The position numbers and the translations under genes were made by a program. This document shows positions 8,200-17,945 of a stretch of 64,000 nt of DNA, piece after piece (position 1 is the first letter of the stretch; the number at the start of each line of letters is the position of its first letter). Under the pieces are notes generated by a model. That model made no database searches. It had not been told where the DNA came from and saw nothing but the letters and a program-made list of their open reading frames with translations. The DNA is from Rhodothermales bacterium (GTDB lineage Bacteria > Bacteroidota > Rhodothermia > Rhodothermales > Bin80), in contig JANQES010000110.1 of NCBI GenBank assembly GCA_028278205.1, positions 124,001-188,000 on the forward strand. Reading direction: 5' to 3'.

Positions 8200-9753
8200 A
8201 TGCGTGCTCTTTTTCGTCTTCTGCTTGTGATGCTGCTGGCCGAGGCTGGTTTGCTTGTTGCGCCCATTCAAGCCCAGGACCGGACGCTGCCCCGGCTCGA
8301 CGACGCGACGCCTCGCAACGTCGTCTTCATCCTCACCGACGATCACCGCTACGACGTGATGGGCTACCTCGGCCATCCTTTTGCCGAGACGCCCAGCCTC
8401 GATGCGCTGGCGCGCGGCGGTGTCCATTTCAACAACGCGTTCGTCACGACGTCGCTGTGCTCGCCCAGCCGGGCGTCGATCCTGACGGGGCAGTACATGC
8501 ACAACCACGGCGTCATCGACAACGGACCGCCTACGCGGGACGACAACATTTTCTTCCCCGAATACCTCCAGCACGCCGGTTACGCCACCGCTTTCATCGG
8601 CAAATGGCACATGGGCGGCGGCACCGACGAGCCCAAACCCGGCTTCGACCGATGGGTCAGCTTCCGGGGGCAGGGCCGTTACTACCCGCCTGCCGACGGC
8701 AACTGGTCGCTCAACGTGGATGGCGCGCGGGTGCCGCAACGCGGCTACATCACCGACGACCTGACCGGCTACGCCGTCGATTGGCTCGACACGCTCGATC
8801 CCGATCAGCCGTTCTTTCTCTACCTCTCGCACAAAGGCATCCACGACAACTTCTCGCCTGCCGAACGCCACCTCGGTCGCTACGACGAGGAGCCTTTCCC
8901 GGAGCCGCCGACGATGGCCGTTCGCCCGTTCAACCAGGCCGGCAAACCCCGCTGGACGCGCGACCAGCGCAATAGCTGGCACGGCGTCGATTTCCCCTAT
9001 CACAACCAGCGCCACCCGGACGTCGAGGTGCTCTACCGCCGCTACTGCGAAGCCTTGCTCTCGATTGACGAGAGTGTGGGGCGGGTGGTGAAATGGCTCG
9101 AAGAAAATAACCAGCTCGCCAACACGCTCATCGTCTACATGGGCGACAACGGCTTTGCCTGGGGCGAGCATGGCCTGATCGACAAACGCACGGCCTACGA
9201 GGCGTCGATGCGGGTGCCGATGATCGCTTTTGCGCCCGGCCTGCTGGCCCCGGGCACCACCGTCGACGGCATGGTCGCCAACATCGACATCGGGCCGACG
9301 GTGCTCGAAGCGGCGGGGCTGGCCGCGCCGGATCACATGGACGGGCGCAGTTTCCTGCCGCTGGCTTCCGGCAACCTCGATCCGGGCCAGTGGCGGCAAG
9401 AATTGCTCTACGAATACTTCTGGGAAATCGCTTTCCCGCAGACGCCCACCATGTTTGCGCTGCGCACCGAGGAGTTCAAATTCATCGAATACTACGGCAT
9501 CTGGGACGCCGACGAACTCTACAACCTCCAGGACGACCCCATCGAACGCACCAACCTATTCTACGATGAAGCCCATCAAGAAACCGTCAAGCAGATGCGC
9601 GAACGCCTGCACGCGGTGATGCAGGAGACGGGCGTGACGGCCATCCCGCTGCGGCCCAAATGGGGCGGCGGCCTCAACCTCCGCCTCCGCGACGGCGCCC
9701 AACCCGCCGCGTTCCCGCCCGAAATGATCCGCAAGAAGAATCCGAGGGAGTAG
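8200..9753 (+). CDS. Sulfatase, Cys-type, secreted
   Basis: 517 residues from the ATG at 8200, which gives a clean signal peptide (LLLVMLLAEAGLLVAPIQAQ). Sulfatase landmarks: metal-binding FILTDDH (D47, D48), and the formylglycine signature CSPSRASILTG with Cys87 to be oxidised by a maturase, IGKWHMGG, then GDNGFAWGEHGLIDK. Such enzymes remove sulfate esters from polysaccharides or other substrates outside the cell. No formylglycine-generating enzyme lies in the window. The domain covers the whole length. Substrate cannot be told from sequence. The next gene, a kinase, is on the same strand 65 bases downstream. Confidence 0.93.
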   Translation: MRALFRLLLVMLLAEAGLLVAPIQAQDRTLPRLDDATPRNVVFILTDDHRYDVMGYLGHPFAETPSLDALARGGVHFNNAFVTTSLCSPSRASILTGQYMHNHGVIDNGPPTRDDNIFFPEYLQHAGYATAFIGKWHMGGGTDEPKPGFDRWVSFRGQGRYYPPADGNWSLNVDGARVPQRGYITDDLTGYAVDWLDTLDPDQPFFLYLSHKGIHDNFSPAERHLGRYDEEPFPEPPTMAVRPFNQAGKPRWTRDQRNSWHGVDFPYHNQRHPDVEVLYRRYCEALLSIDESVGRVVKWLEENNQLANTLIVYMGDNGFAWGEHGLIDKRTAYEASMRVPMIAFAPGLLAPGTTVDGMVANIDIGPTVLEAAGLAAPDHMDGRSFLPLASGNLDPGQWRQELLYEYFWEIAFPQTPTMFALRTEEFKFIEYYGIWDADELYNLQDDPIERTNLFYDEAHQETVKQMRERLHAVMQETGVTAIPLRPKWGGGLNLRLRDGAQPAAFPPEMIRKKNPRE

Positions 9754-9818
9754 GGGAAGAACGCCCTGCACCGTGTATTAGCCCCGACCGAAAGGTATTT
9801 CCGTAAAAAGGGCAGCAC

Positions 9819-11756
9819 ATGGTTGGGAGGGTCGTCGATACGTATCGCATTGAGGAAGTGCTGGGCGCCGGAGGGATGGGCGTCGTCTACAAAGCCGTCG
9901 ATACATCGCTGGACAAGACGGTGGCGTTGAAGGTGATGAATCCCCGGCTGCTCGAAGATGATCGGTTTTTGCGGCGCTTCAGAGCGGAAGCGCTGGCGTT
10001 AGGCCGTTTGCACCATCCGCATATCGTCACGGTCTTCGCCTTTCGGCAGGTGGAGCCTTTTCTCGTGATCGTCACCGAATATGTGAAAGGGGGGACGCTC
10101 ACTGGGTTGATCAAGCGATGCGGCCCGGTATCCTGGCAGACGGCGGCGCCTATCATGCGGCAATCCCTGAGCGCCATAGCCTACGCGCATCGCCGGCACA
10201 TCATCCATCGCGACATCAAGCCGGGGAATATTCTGCTGACTCGGACGGGCGCGGTGAAAGTGACTGATTTCGGGCTGGCGAAGATTCAGGGGCCCTCTGC
10301 CGGTAGCCTGGGTGCCACCAGCGCCGAGTTTGCGGCAGGCACACTCTGTTACATGCCACCCGAACAGCTTGAGGGGCTCGCCAACGTCGATCAGCGCGGC
10401 GACGTGTATGCGCTCGGTATGACGTTCTACGAGATGCTGGCCGGGCGAACCCCGTTCGCCGGGTTGGGCTCCAGTTTCGCTATTCAGAAAGCCATCGACG
10501 CCCACGATTTTCCATCACTCGATCAACTCAACAAAGACGTCCCGGCGCCGCTCGTCCAGATCGTTTCGAAAGCGATTGAACGCGAGCCGGAAGACCGGTA
10601 TCCCTCGGCGGATGCGATGTTGGCCGCCCTGGACGCGTGGGCGTGTGAAGCGGGATCGGCAGCGGATGCCGGGCACGGTTTTTCGCCGGGATTGTCAGCG
10701 CGCGCCGGATTGGGGAAGCACAAACATCCGAAGACAGAACTGCCCCGCGCGATCACGGAGACGCAGCATCCCGACGCCAGGCACGCGCCACGAGGTCGCC
10801 GGTGGCGGTTCGCGCCGGGGCAGATGCGCTTAGTAGCGTCCGTGATGGGCGTCGTGCTTCTGGTCAGTCTGATGCTGACGCAAGACGGCCAGCATCCCGC
10901 AGAGCCGCCCGTCACAACGTCAGTTTTGCCAGCGGGATCAGGGGGGGCGAAACGGCAGGGGCCACCCATCAGGCAGGAAGCGGCCCCGCTGCCGGAAGAA
11001 GCGCCTGAAAACCGAGCCGAAGCGCCGGCAACACCTCCTGCGATTCAACCGCTAGACGTAGACCATCATCCTGATACGCAGCCGTCAACCGAGCTTTCCG
11101 AAGCGATGCCTGCCGTGATGGCGCTGGCCTCGCTCGACGAAACCGATGATGCAGCCGAGGAAGCCCTGTATCTTGTTGACATACTCCCGCAACCGCCCGT
11201 TTCGCCGGACACCTCCACCTCAAGGGCCGCGCTGCACCGGACGGAGGAAGGCGATACGCTCGCCCAGGGTGTGCTGAGAATAAAGCCGATTCCCTGGGGC
11301 AATGTTTATGTGGATGGAGAGCCACAGGCCTATGAAATCGACTACTGGTATACCCTGAGCCTGCCCGCTCATAGCCATCGCATCACCGTCCGTAATCCCG
11401 TTTTAGACAGGATATGGACATCCGACGTGATCCTCGCACCGGGCGACACCCAGGACGTAGCCATCGATTTTATGGCGCGCGTCGAGGTGAACGTGGCGGC
11501 GAAGGATGTCGAAGGCCGTCCTATCTCCGGGGAGATCTACGTCGATGGCATCGCCACCGGAGACTGGTCTCCGATGAAAATCAAGGTTTATCCGGGGCGT
11601 CACCGCATCGAGGTGCGGGCGGCAGGATATACCCAGACAGAGGTGCGAGAAGTCAGCGGAACGGCGTCGCAGGTTCTCAAGAACCCGGTTCAATTCGATC
11701 TGAGCCCTGAGGCGCGGATCGTCCACGCCATCTTGAAGAGGATCGCTGAAGAGTAA
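9819..11756 (+). CDS. Membrane-spanning Ser/Thr protein kinase with PEGA domains
   Basis: 645 residues. Residues 1-280 are a Hanks-type kinase: glycine loop LGAGGMGVVY, Lys in VALKV, catalytic HRDIKPGN, DFG in VTDFGLAK, and PPEQL in place of APE. A transmembrane helix (about 338-357, LVASVMGVVLLVSLML) leads to a Pro/Ala/Glu-rich external linker of about 140 residues and two PEGA-type modules (VYVDGEPQAYEI near 502; EIYVDGIATGDWSPMKIKVY near 572). PEGA domains are small extracytoplasmic beta-domains thought to bind surface structures. Start ATG 9819 is preceded by AAGGGCAG. It probably forms a unit with the following TPR-like gene. Confidence 0.92.
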   Translation: MVGRVVDTYRIEEVLGAGGMGVVYKAVDTSLDKTVALKVMNPRLLEDDRFLRRFRAEALALGRLHHPHIVTVFAFRQVEPFLVIVTEYVKGGTLTGLIKRCGPVSWQTAAPIMRQSLSAIAYAHRRHIIHRDIKPGNILLTRTGAVKVTDFGLAKIQGPSAGSLGATSAEFAAGTLCYMPPEQLEGLANVDQRGDVYALGMTFYEMLAGRTPFAGLGSSFAIQKAIDAHDFPSLDQLNKDVPAPLVQIVSKAIEREPEDRYPSADAMLAALDAWACEAGSAADAGHGFSPGLSARAGLGKHKHPKTELPRAITETQHPDARHAPRGRRWRFAPGQMRLVASVMGVVLLVSLMLTQDGQHPAEPPVTTSVLPAGSGGAKRQGPPIRQEAAPLPEEAPENRAEAPATPPAIQPLDVDHHPDTQPSTELSEAMPAVMALASLDETDDAAEEALYLVDILPQPPVSPDTSTSRAALHRTEEGDTLAQGVLRIKPIPWGNVYVDGEPQAYEIDYWYTLSLPAHSHRITVRNPVLDRIWTSDVILAPGDTQDVAIDFMARVEVNVAAKDVEGRPISGEIYVDGIATGDWSPMKIKVYPGRHRIEVRAAGYTQTEVREVSGTASQVLKNPVQFDLSPEARIVHAILKRIAEE

Positions 11757-11795
11757 TTCGGATCGAGAACCACAAACTCCTAAACACGTGCTCCC

Positions 11796-12422
11796 ATGAA
11801 AAACCGAAAAGTACACCGCAGCCGCCGGGGTATCATCTCCCCGGCGAAGCGCCTGCTCTTGTTGATAGCGCCCCTGCTGTGCCTGGCCGTCGCGCCAGTT
11901 GCCGTTCAGGCGCAGGCATCTTGCGAAGAGTCCGTGACCACGGCACGGCAATTATACAACGACGCGCGCTTTGACGAGGCCATTGCGCTGCTCCATCGTT
12001 GCCTTGAGCAGGGTGCTTTTTCAGAAAGCGAACAACCGCAGGTCTATACGCTCCTGAGTATGCTCTGCTTTGCCAATCGGGAAGAGGCCGACGCCCGGCA
12101 AGCTATCCGGGTTCTCTTATCCCTCAACCCCGCGTATCAACCGGATCCGATACGCGCCCAGCCTTCGTATCGGGCGTTGGTAGAAGACGTCAGGAGCGAG
12201 CTACAACCCGCGCTGCCGGCGGTTGCTACCTCGCCGGTGGCAGCCGCTGCAAACGACCGGAAAGAGCGCCGGGGTTTGAAGAAATGGCTCTACCTCGGCG
12301 GGGGCGCTGTTCTGACGGGTGCTGCTTTTCTCCTGATCGGTGCCGCCGGCCAATCGAACCAGGGAGGCGGCTCCAACCCGCCGCCGCCGGGTCAGCCGCC
12401 GCGCCCGCCGGGCGGATCGTGA
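11796..12422 (+). CDS. Exported TPR-like protein with C-terminal membrane anchor
   Basis: 208 residues. An N-terminal signal (LLLLIAPLLCLAVAPVAVQAQA) is followed by helices of TPR character (ARQLYNDARFDEAIALLHRC), a linker, a second hydrophobic segment (LYLGGGAVLTGAAFLLIGAAG, about 168-188) and a Gly/Pro-rich tail. Layout of helical repeat, then membrane segment, is typical of proteins encoded beside PEGA kinases in this group. It begins 39 bases after the kinase stop and ends just before a terminator. Precise role unknown. Confidence 0.7.
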   Translation: MKNRKVHRSRRGIISPAKRLLLLIAPLLCLAVAPVAVQAQASCEESVTTARQLYNDARFDEAIALLHRCLEQGAFSESEQPQVYTLLSMLCFANREEADARQAIRVLLSLNPAYQPDPIRAQPSYRALVEDVRSELQPALPAVATSPVAAAANDRKERRGLKKWLYLGGGAVLTGAAFLLIGAAGQSNQGGGSNPPPPGQPPRPPGGS

Positions 12423-12448
12423 GAGGGTGATCTGAAGCTCTTTTTTGG

Positions 12449-12508
12449 AATTCAGGGATCAAAGGGCCACTTTCCTTTTGCGTGAGGAATTGGCCCTGAA
12501 TTGTTTTT
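12449..12508 (+). terminator. Rho-independent terminator after the kinase operon
   Basis: AATTCAGGG (12449-12457) pairs with CCCTGAATT (12494-12502), and GTTTTT follows directly. The rest of the 310-base gap up to the response regulator (12509-12732) shows no other feature I can support. Confidence 0.6.
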
Positions 12509-12732
12509 GCGGCCTATCTTAACAAGTTCTGAACATCTTTTATTTATGTTTATGGGCGTCAGCCGGTTTGTATGGCTGGCATTACCCCCACAAACTTTCC
12601 CCCGGCTCTCAATTTGTCGCGGGGGTCGAACGCCTCGCCGAGCTTCTCGTGCAACTCAGAACGTACGGAGAGCTGCCCCGCTCGCGGCCAGCGATGAGGA
12701 CGTGAATTGAGGACTGACGTCAGGGTGATGCT

Positions 12733-13416
12733 GTGGCTCATACCATCTTAGTCGTCGATGACAATGCCAGCGTGCGGGTGCTGCTGATGGAGTACCTCGC
12801 CGAACAGGGGTATCGCGTGGTCACGGCGCCGGATGGGCGGCAGGCGCTCTTCGTCGCCCGCCAGGAACACCCCGATCTCATCCTGCTCGACATCATGATG
12901 CCGGAGATGGGCGGCTTCGATTTCATCCGGGTCTATCGCCGGGAGGCCGACGTGCCCATCATCTTACTGACGGCCAAACTCGAAGAGACGGACAAGGTCG
13001 TCGGGCTGGAACTGGGGGCGGATGATTATGTGACCAAGCCGTTCGGGATGCACGAGTTGGTAGCACGCATCCGTGCTGTGCTCCGGCGGGTAGGCAAGGA
13101 GACGCGCCCCGCCGACGTGGTCCGTGCCGCCGGCGTCGTGCTCGACCGAAGCCGCCGCCTGGTGCAAGTCGAGGGCCGTTCGGTAAACCTTACGCCGTCC
13201 GAGTTTGAGCTCCTCGCCATCCTGATGGCTGCGCCCGGACGGGTCTTCTCACGGGCCGACCTGTTGTGTCAGTTACAGGGCTATGCCATGGAGGGCGTCA
13301 AGCGCACCGTTGACGTCCACATCCGTAACCTGCGCGCGAAGATCGAGCCTGACCCACGCCATCCGAAGTACGTAGAGACGGTCTTCGGGGTGGGGTATCG
13401 ATTTGCCTCGGAGTGA
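12733..13416 (+). CDS. OmpR/PhoB-family response regulator
   Basis: 227 residues. GTG start with AGGGTGA a few bases upstream. N-terminal receiver: acidic pair in LVVDDN, phosphoacceptor Asp in LILLDIMMP, conserved Thr and Lys in LLTAK and YVTKPF. C-terminal winged helix with VNLTPSEFELLAILM and VDVHIRNLRAKIEPDPRHPKY. It is paired with the histidine kinase downstream; the two are separated by a 265-base repeat-filled gap. Target genes unknown. Confidence 0.95.
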   Translation: MAHTILVVDDNASVRVLLMEYLAEQGYRVVTAPDGRQALFVARQEHPDLILLDIMMPEMGGFDFIRVYRREADVPIILLTAKLEETDKVVGLELGADDYVTKPFGMHELVARIRAVLRRVGKETRPADVVRAAGVVLDRSRRLVQVEGRSVNLTPSEFELLAILMAAPGRVFSRADLLCQLQGYAMEGVKRTVDVHIRNLRAKIEPDPRHPKYVETVFGVGYRFASE

Positions 13417-13418
13417 AT

Positions 13419-13620
13419 GTGCTCGCGATGCTTGTGTCATGTGCTCGCGATGCTTATGTCATTGGGCTCCCTTCGGTCGCCGTCAGTTGCGCCTTCGGCG
13501 CGTCATTTATTGTCATGGGTTGAACAAGACAATGAATGACAACTAATGACGGTGAGCGCAGCGAGCCAATTGACGAGAACGAAGTGAGCCAATGACAGGG
13601 AGCGAAGCGACCTCATGACC
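13419..13620. repeat. Composite repeat: tandem 22-mers and TGAC-flanked GAGCGAAGCGAGCC units
   Basis: Two adjacent copies of a 22-base unit (13419-13440 and 13441-13462, one mismatch) are followed by an inverted structure. CTCCCTTCGGTCGCC and GCGCCTTCGGCGC blocks on the left face three roughly 22-26-base units on the right (13548-13615), each TGAC plus a GAGCGAAGCGAGCC-like core. The same core word is inserted in the repeat at 31534-31618. The element separates the response regulator from its kinase. Confidence 0.65.
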
Positions 13621-13681
13621 TGCTTGAAAACCAACATCACGTGCTTCATATTCTAAAGAGGTTAGCAAACGAAGCCATCCC

Positions 13682-15121
13682 ATGCGTTCGCTCACAATAA
13701 AATTGACTCTGGCTTTTCTGCTCGTGTGCGTGCTCGAAGCTGTTCTTGTGGGCGTATTGACCCGACAGGTGACGGTTCGGGAGTTCCAACGCTTTCTTCG
13801 AGAAGAGGCCGCCGCCCATTTGATTGAAGAAGCCGTCGCGCATTACCAGGAGTTCGGTACCTGGGAGGGGATTCATGAAGCAATGCAACCCCCGGTGCGA
13901 AAGCAGAAGGGACGCTTGCCCCAGCCCAAACGCCCACCCCCCTCGAAGCCACGCCCGCCGGTACAGGGGGGGATGCCCGGTCAGAAAGATCCCGGATTCT
14001 TGCCGCCTGTTTATCCGCTGCCGCCCTTTGCCATGGTCGATCAGGAGCGGCGGGTCTTGCTGCCGTCCGGCCAATATCGCGTTGGCGACGAGGTGCCCGA
14101 AGCGAGTTTGGCAGGTGGGCTTCCTGTCGTCGCCAACGGCGAGGTCGTTGGGACGTTGATTGTTACCGAAGCAGCGCAACAGCTGCAGCCGCGCGAGAGG
14201 CGTTTTCTGGAGCGTTCCAGCAGTGCCCTTCGCTACGCCGCTGCCGGTGCGGTGCTCATCGCCCTGCTGATCAGCTTGTTCTTTGCGCGTACCTTCACCC
14301 GTCCCCTGCGCCAGTTGACAGCCGCCACCCGTGCGATGGCGCGTGGAGACCTTAAGCAGCAGGTGCCGGTGCGATCCCAGGACGAATTGGGCGCCCTGAT
14401 CGCTGCGTTCAACCAGATGAGCGCCGATCTGGCCGAGGCCAACGCCCTCCGCCGCCAGATGACCGCCGACATCGCCCACGACTTACGCACGCCGCTGACG
14501 GTGCTGTCGGGCTATCTCGAAGCGTTGCGCGACGGCGCCCTGCCGCCGAGCACCGAACGCTTCGAGACGATGTATGCCGAAGCGGCCCACCTCAACCGCC
14601 TCGTCGAAGACCTGCGAACGCTCTCGCTGGCCGATGCCGGCGAGTTGGCGTTGCATCGAAGCGCCGTGGCTCCTGCCGATCTGATGGCGCGGGCGGTTTT
14701 TTCATTTGCCCGCAAAGCCCAGGAAAAAAACATCGATCTCTCGGTGGAGGCCGCGCCTGACCTGCCCACCATCGAGGTCGATTTCGAGCGGATGGTGCAG
14801 GTGTTGGGCAATCTGGTCAGCAATGCGTTGCGTTTTACGCCGGCGGGTGGGCAGATCCGGCTGGGCGCTTTCCGCGATCGGCAGGCGGTGTGTCTGTTCG
14901 TGCAGGATACCGGCGTGGGCATCCCCGCCGAGGCCCTGCCGCGCATCTTCAGACGCTTCTATCGCGTCGATTCGTCGCGTCCTCAGGATCAGGGCGAGTC
15001 GGGGCTCGGCTTAGCCATCGCCCGGTCTATCGTCGAGGCGCACGGCGGGGTGATATGGGCGGACAGCGAGGAAGGGCAGGGGACGACCTTTACGATCTCG
15101 CTGCCTGCCGGCGGTCGATGA
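13682..15121 (+). CDS. Sensor histidine kinase (HAMP, HisKA, HATPase)
   Basis: 479 residues. Transmembrane helix 1 about 7-28, a periplasmic part with a Pro/Lys-rich stretch (about 78-105), transmembrane helix 2 about 182-202, then HAMP, HisKA with the phosphoacceptor His in DIAHDLRTPLTVLSGY, and an HATPase domain with N-box LGNLVSNALRFTP, G1 DTGVGIP and G2 ESGLGLAIARSIV. The partner is the upstream regulator. The proline-rich sensor domain is not one I recognise, so the signal is unknown. Its stop codon abuts a TTTTGGA-type repeat. Confidence 0.94.
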   Translation: MRSLTIKLTLAFLLVCVLEAVLVGVLTRQVTVREFQRFLREEAAAHLIEEAVAHYQEFGTWEGIHEAMQPPVRKQKGRLPQPKRPPPSKPRPPVQGGMPGQKDPGFLPPVYPLPPFAMVDQERRVLLPSGQYRVGDEVPEASLAGGLPVVANGEVVGTLIVTEAAQQLQPRERRFLERSSSALRYAAAGAVLIALLISLFFARTFTRPLRQLTAATRAMARGDLKQQVPVRSQDELGALIAAFNQMSADLAEANALRRQMTADIAHDLRTPLTVLSGYLEALRDGALPPSTERFETMYAEAAHLNRLVEDLRTLSLADAGELALHRSAVAPADLMARAVFSFARKAQEKNIDLSVEAAPDLPTIEVDFERMVQVLGNLVSNALRFTPAGGQIRLGAFRDRQAVCLFVQDTGVGIPAEALPRIFRRFYRVDSSRPQDQGESGLGLAIARSIVEAHGGVIWADSEEGQGTTFTISLPAGGR

Positions 15122-15156
15122 TTTTGGATTTTGGATTGGGGATTTTGGATTGGATT
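15121..15156. repeat. Single-armed TTTTGGA heptamer array
   Basis: Tandem TTTTGGA and TTGGATT words begin at the stop codon of the histidine kinase gene. No opposing arm is found before the next element. Same family as the elements at 6987-7126 and 39354-39433. Confidence 0.6.
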
Positions 15157-15247
15157 GCGTCATCGGTTTTCTGAAAAAATGGGAGGGGTTTCAGGCGTGG
15201 ATTATTTGCATTGGGGAGGGGGTAAGCTGTAGAATAGTGGCTTCTGA

Positions 15248-15331
15248 TTAACCGTAAAGGGCGCTGAGAAGGCGCAGAGGCCGCAAAGCACTCTGCGATC
15301 TCTGCGCCTTCTTTGCGATCTCTGCGGTTAA
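15248..15331. repeat. CGCAGAG-word hairpin with 41-base arms
   Basis: The left arm 15248-15288 and right arm 15291-15331 are imperfect reverse complements separated by two bases, and both are built from CGCAGAG/CGCAAAG words bounded by TTAACCG and CGGTTAA. Words of this kind recur between genes in many unrelated bacteria (recollection, not checked). It lies in the leader of the second sulfatase gene. Confidence 0.7.
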
Positions 15332-15343
15332 ACAAAGAAACTA

Positions 15344-17128
15344 ATGAAAACCCTGACGCTTTCGGTCTTGTTGCCAGTCCTCCTCAGCCTGCTGTTCTCC
15401 GGCACGCGGTCCATCGAGCCTCCAAGGCAGGATCATCCCAACATCGTACTCATCATGACCGACGATCAGGGATGGGGCGACATCCACTCGCACGGCAACC
15501 CGAAGCTCGATACGCCGGTGATGGACCGGCTGGCGCAAGACGGCGCGCGGTTCGAGCGGTTCTTCGTCAGCCCCGTCTGTGCCCCGACACGGGCGAGCCT
15601 GCTGACGGGTCGATATTTCTTACGCACGGGCACGCACGGCGTCACGCGGGCCTACGAGACCATGCGCAGCGAGGAGGTCACTCTTGCCGAGGCGTTGAAG
15701 CAGGCTGGCTACGCCACCGGCCTCTTCGGCAAGTGGCACAACGGCGCGCACTATCCCCACGACCCCAACGGCCAGGGCTTCGACGAATTTCTGGGCTTCA
15801 GCGCCGGGCACTGGAATAATTATTTCGACACGCACCTGATCCACAACGGCAAACGCGTCGAGACCGAGGGCTACATCAACGACGTGCTCACCGATGCGGC
15901 GATGGCTTTTATCGATCAGCACAAAGACGGCCCCTTTTTCGTCTACCTGCCCTACAACACGCCGCATTCGCCGTTCCAGGTGCCCGATCAATACTTCAAC
16001 AAATACCGCGAACGCGGCTTCGACCATAAAAACGCCTCCGTCTACGGCATGGTCGAAAACCTCGACGATAACCTCGGACGGCTCTTCGACCGGCTCGACG
16101 CGCTCGGCCTCCGCAACGACACCATCGTCTTGTTTCTGACCGACAACGGCCCCAATGGGGGCGACCGCTACAACGGTGACATGCGAGGCGCCAAGGGCAG
16201 CGTCCACGAAGGCGGCGTGCGCGTGCCGCTGTTCATCCGCTGGCCCGGCCACCTCGAAGCAGGCCGCGTCATACGCCCCATCGCCCAGCACATCGACCTG
16301 TTTCCGACGCTCATCGATCTGGCGGGAGTGCCGATGCCGGAGACGCTGCCGCTCGACGGCGTAAGCCTGACGCCGTTGCTTAACGGCGACGCTGCCGGTT
16401 GGCCGGAGCGCACGCTGTTCACCTCCTGGGGCCGCCAGGCCGGCATGCAGCCGACGCCAGGGGCCGCGCGCACCTCGCGGTGGCGGGCCGTCAACACGGG
16501 CGAAGGCTGGGAACTCTACGACATGCTCAACGACCCCGGCCAGCACGCCGACGTCGCTGATATCTATCCCGAAGTCACCGAGCATCTGGCGTCGGCCTAC
16601 GCCGCCTGGTTCGCCGACGTCACGCGGGACGGCTTCGATCCGATCCCCACGCCGCTTGGTCATGCAGAGAGGATGGAGGTGGAGCTTCCCGGTCACGAAG
16701 CCTACCTGCACCCCGCGCCGGGTCAGGGCATCAGTTATGTAGGGCGCAGCGGCTGGGCCAACGACTGGGTGACCAACTGGACTTCCACCGACGCCTACCC
16801 GTCCTGGCCCGTCGACGTCGTGCAGCGCGGACGGTATGAACTGACGCTGCTCTACACCTGCGCCGAAGCCGACACCGGCGCCCGCTTCCGCATCGAAATA
16901 GGAGGGCAGCACCTCGAAGGACGCGTCACCGAAGCCCACAACCCACCCTACAATTTCAGCCCAGATCGGGTCTTACGGGGCGAGGTCTACGAGAAACCCT
17001 GGAAGCCGCTGACGCTCGGCACCGTCACGCTGGAACGAGGGCGAACCGACCTGACCATCAAGGCAATTTCGATGGCCGGAGACCGGATGATGGATGTCAA
17101 GGCCGTCCGCGCGCGGCGCGTGGAGTGA
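15344..17128 (+). CDS. Arylsulfatase, Cys-type, with C-terminal beta-domain
   Basis: 594 residues. Signal sequence in the first 20 residues (LTLSVLLPVLLSLLFSG), metal site IVLIMTDDQGWGD (D40, D41), and formylglycine signature CAPTRASLLTGR with Cys79, then FGKWHNG and LTDNGPNGGDRYNG. The sulfatase domain ends near residue 440. The remaining 150 residues form an extra beta-rich domain (RYELTLLYTCAEADTGARF) resembling carbohydrate-binding or accessory domains of polysaccharide sulfatases. It should be exported and act on sulfated glycans or aryl sulfates. ATG start lies 13 bases after the CGCAGAG hairpin; no strong ribosome site. Confidence 0.93.
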   Translation: MKTLTLSVLLPVLLSLLFSGTRSIEPPRQDHPNIVLIMTDDQGWGDIHSHGNPKLDTPVMDRLAQDGARFERFFVSPVCAPTRASLLTGRYFLRTGTHGVTRAYETMRSEEVTLAEALKQAGYATGLFGKWHNGAHYPHDPNGQGFDEFLGFSAGHWNNYFDTHLIHNGKRVETEGYINDVLTDAAMAFIDQHKDGPFFVYLPYNTPHSPFQVPDQYFNKYRERGFDHKNASVYGMVENLDDNLGRLFDRLDALGLRNDTIVLFLTDNGPNGGDRYNGDMRGAKGSVHEGGVRVPLFIRWPGHLEAGRVIRPIAQHIDLFPTLIDLAGVPMPETLPLDGVSLTPLLNGDAAGWPERTLFTSWGRQAGMQPTPGAARTSRWRAVNTGEGWELYDMLNDPGQHADVADIYPEVTEHLASAYAAWFADVTRDGFDPIPTPLGHAERMEVELPGHEAYLHPAPGQGISYVGRSGWANDWVTNWTSTDAYPSWPVDVVQRGRYELTLLYTCAEADTGARFRIEIGGQHLEGRVTEAHNPPYNFSPDRVLRGEVYEKPWKPLTLGTVTLERGRTDLTIKAISMAGDRMMDVKAVRARRVE

Positions 17129-17287
17129 TCGGGGGGCTGCCGGAGAACTTTGTAAAGCCGAATTTTATACGGTGAACTGGTCATTCCTCCGCAGAATGAG
17201 GGAATAAAATCCTACTTTTGAAAATCTTCACACATAAAGGAAAAAAATACCCTCACACGAGCGCGAGGGACGCAACAAGTCTTGTGC

Positions 17288-17293
17288 TATAAT
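17288..17293 (+). promoter_or_regulatory. Candidate -10 box (TATAAT)
   Basis: A perfect TATAAT about 105 bases upstream of the first gene of a two-gene envelope operon. No convincing -35 is visible. The preceding stretch 17129-17287 holds two small hairpins (around 17193 and 17249) and no gene. Confidence 0.4.
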
Positions 17294-17396
17294 CGTGTAT
17301 CTATTCAAGTTGTGCATGTATCGCTGGTCGGAGTCTGTTGTCCTCTATAACCTGTTGATACCTGGGTCTTGTATCGACGAATCCCTCTACGCGACG

Positions 17397-17945
17397 ATGA
17401 AGAACGTGCTCGTTATCCTCCTGGCTGTGGCAACCTTCCTGGTGGTGCTCACAGCTTTTTACATGCGGATTACCTCACAGATTAGCTACGACGAAGAGCT
17501 GACCGTCGAGGCCGAGGTAGACATGGAATTCGATGGGTCGCAAATGGGGGTCGGAGGTTCCGGGCTTATCGATCCGCCCTCGCGCGCTCCTGCCACGCCG
17601 CGTTCGCCCATTCAGAACCCCGTGCCCCGGAGCCTCAAAGCGTATATCGACGTCTATGGCTTTCCGAGAGCGTTCGTGGGGTATTCCGCCAGCGAGAAGA
17701 TGATGTTTCTCGACATCACAGAACTGAATGAAAAAGTAGGGTACTTCGAAGTCGGGTATAAGACCACCGAATTCGGCAGCGGCACGCACATTGCGCGTGG
17801 CAAAGGCAAGCTCTACGTGGGCAGGGCCGTGTTGACGTTGCCGTTTGCAGAGTATACGATCAAAGTAAAGGAAGAAGGCCTCGTGGTGCTTGAAGCATCA
17901 GGGTGGCAAGACACGCCGTTCACTAAACTTGAAGCGAGGGAATGA
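17397..17945 (+). CDS. Exported protein of unknown function
   Basis: 182 residues from the ATG at 17397, chosen because it starts directly at a membrane/signal segment (VLVILLAVATFLVVLTAFYM). The rest is a Pro/Ser-rich linker and a compact beta-rich domain (LKAYIDVYGFPRAFVGY, LYVGRAVLTLPFAEYTIKV, EASGWQDTPF). I do not recognise the family. The stop codon overlaps the start of the downstream lipoprotein gene, so they are translationally coupled. Confidence 0.65.
   Translation: MKNVLVILLAVATFLVVLTAFYMRITSQISYDEELTVEAEVDMEFDGSQMGVGGSGLIDPPSRAPATPRSPIQNPVPRSLKAYIDVYGFPRAFVGYSASEKMMFLDITELNEKVGYFEVGYKTTEFGSGTHIARGKGKLYVGRAVLTLPFAEYTIKVKEEGLVVLEASGWQDTPFTKLEARE

Noticed and set aside
13419..13620. 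CRISPR array
   Set aside because: The repeated units are directly adjacent or differ in sequence, there are no unique spacers of constant length and no cas genes.
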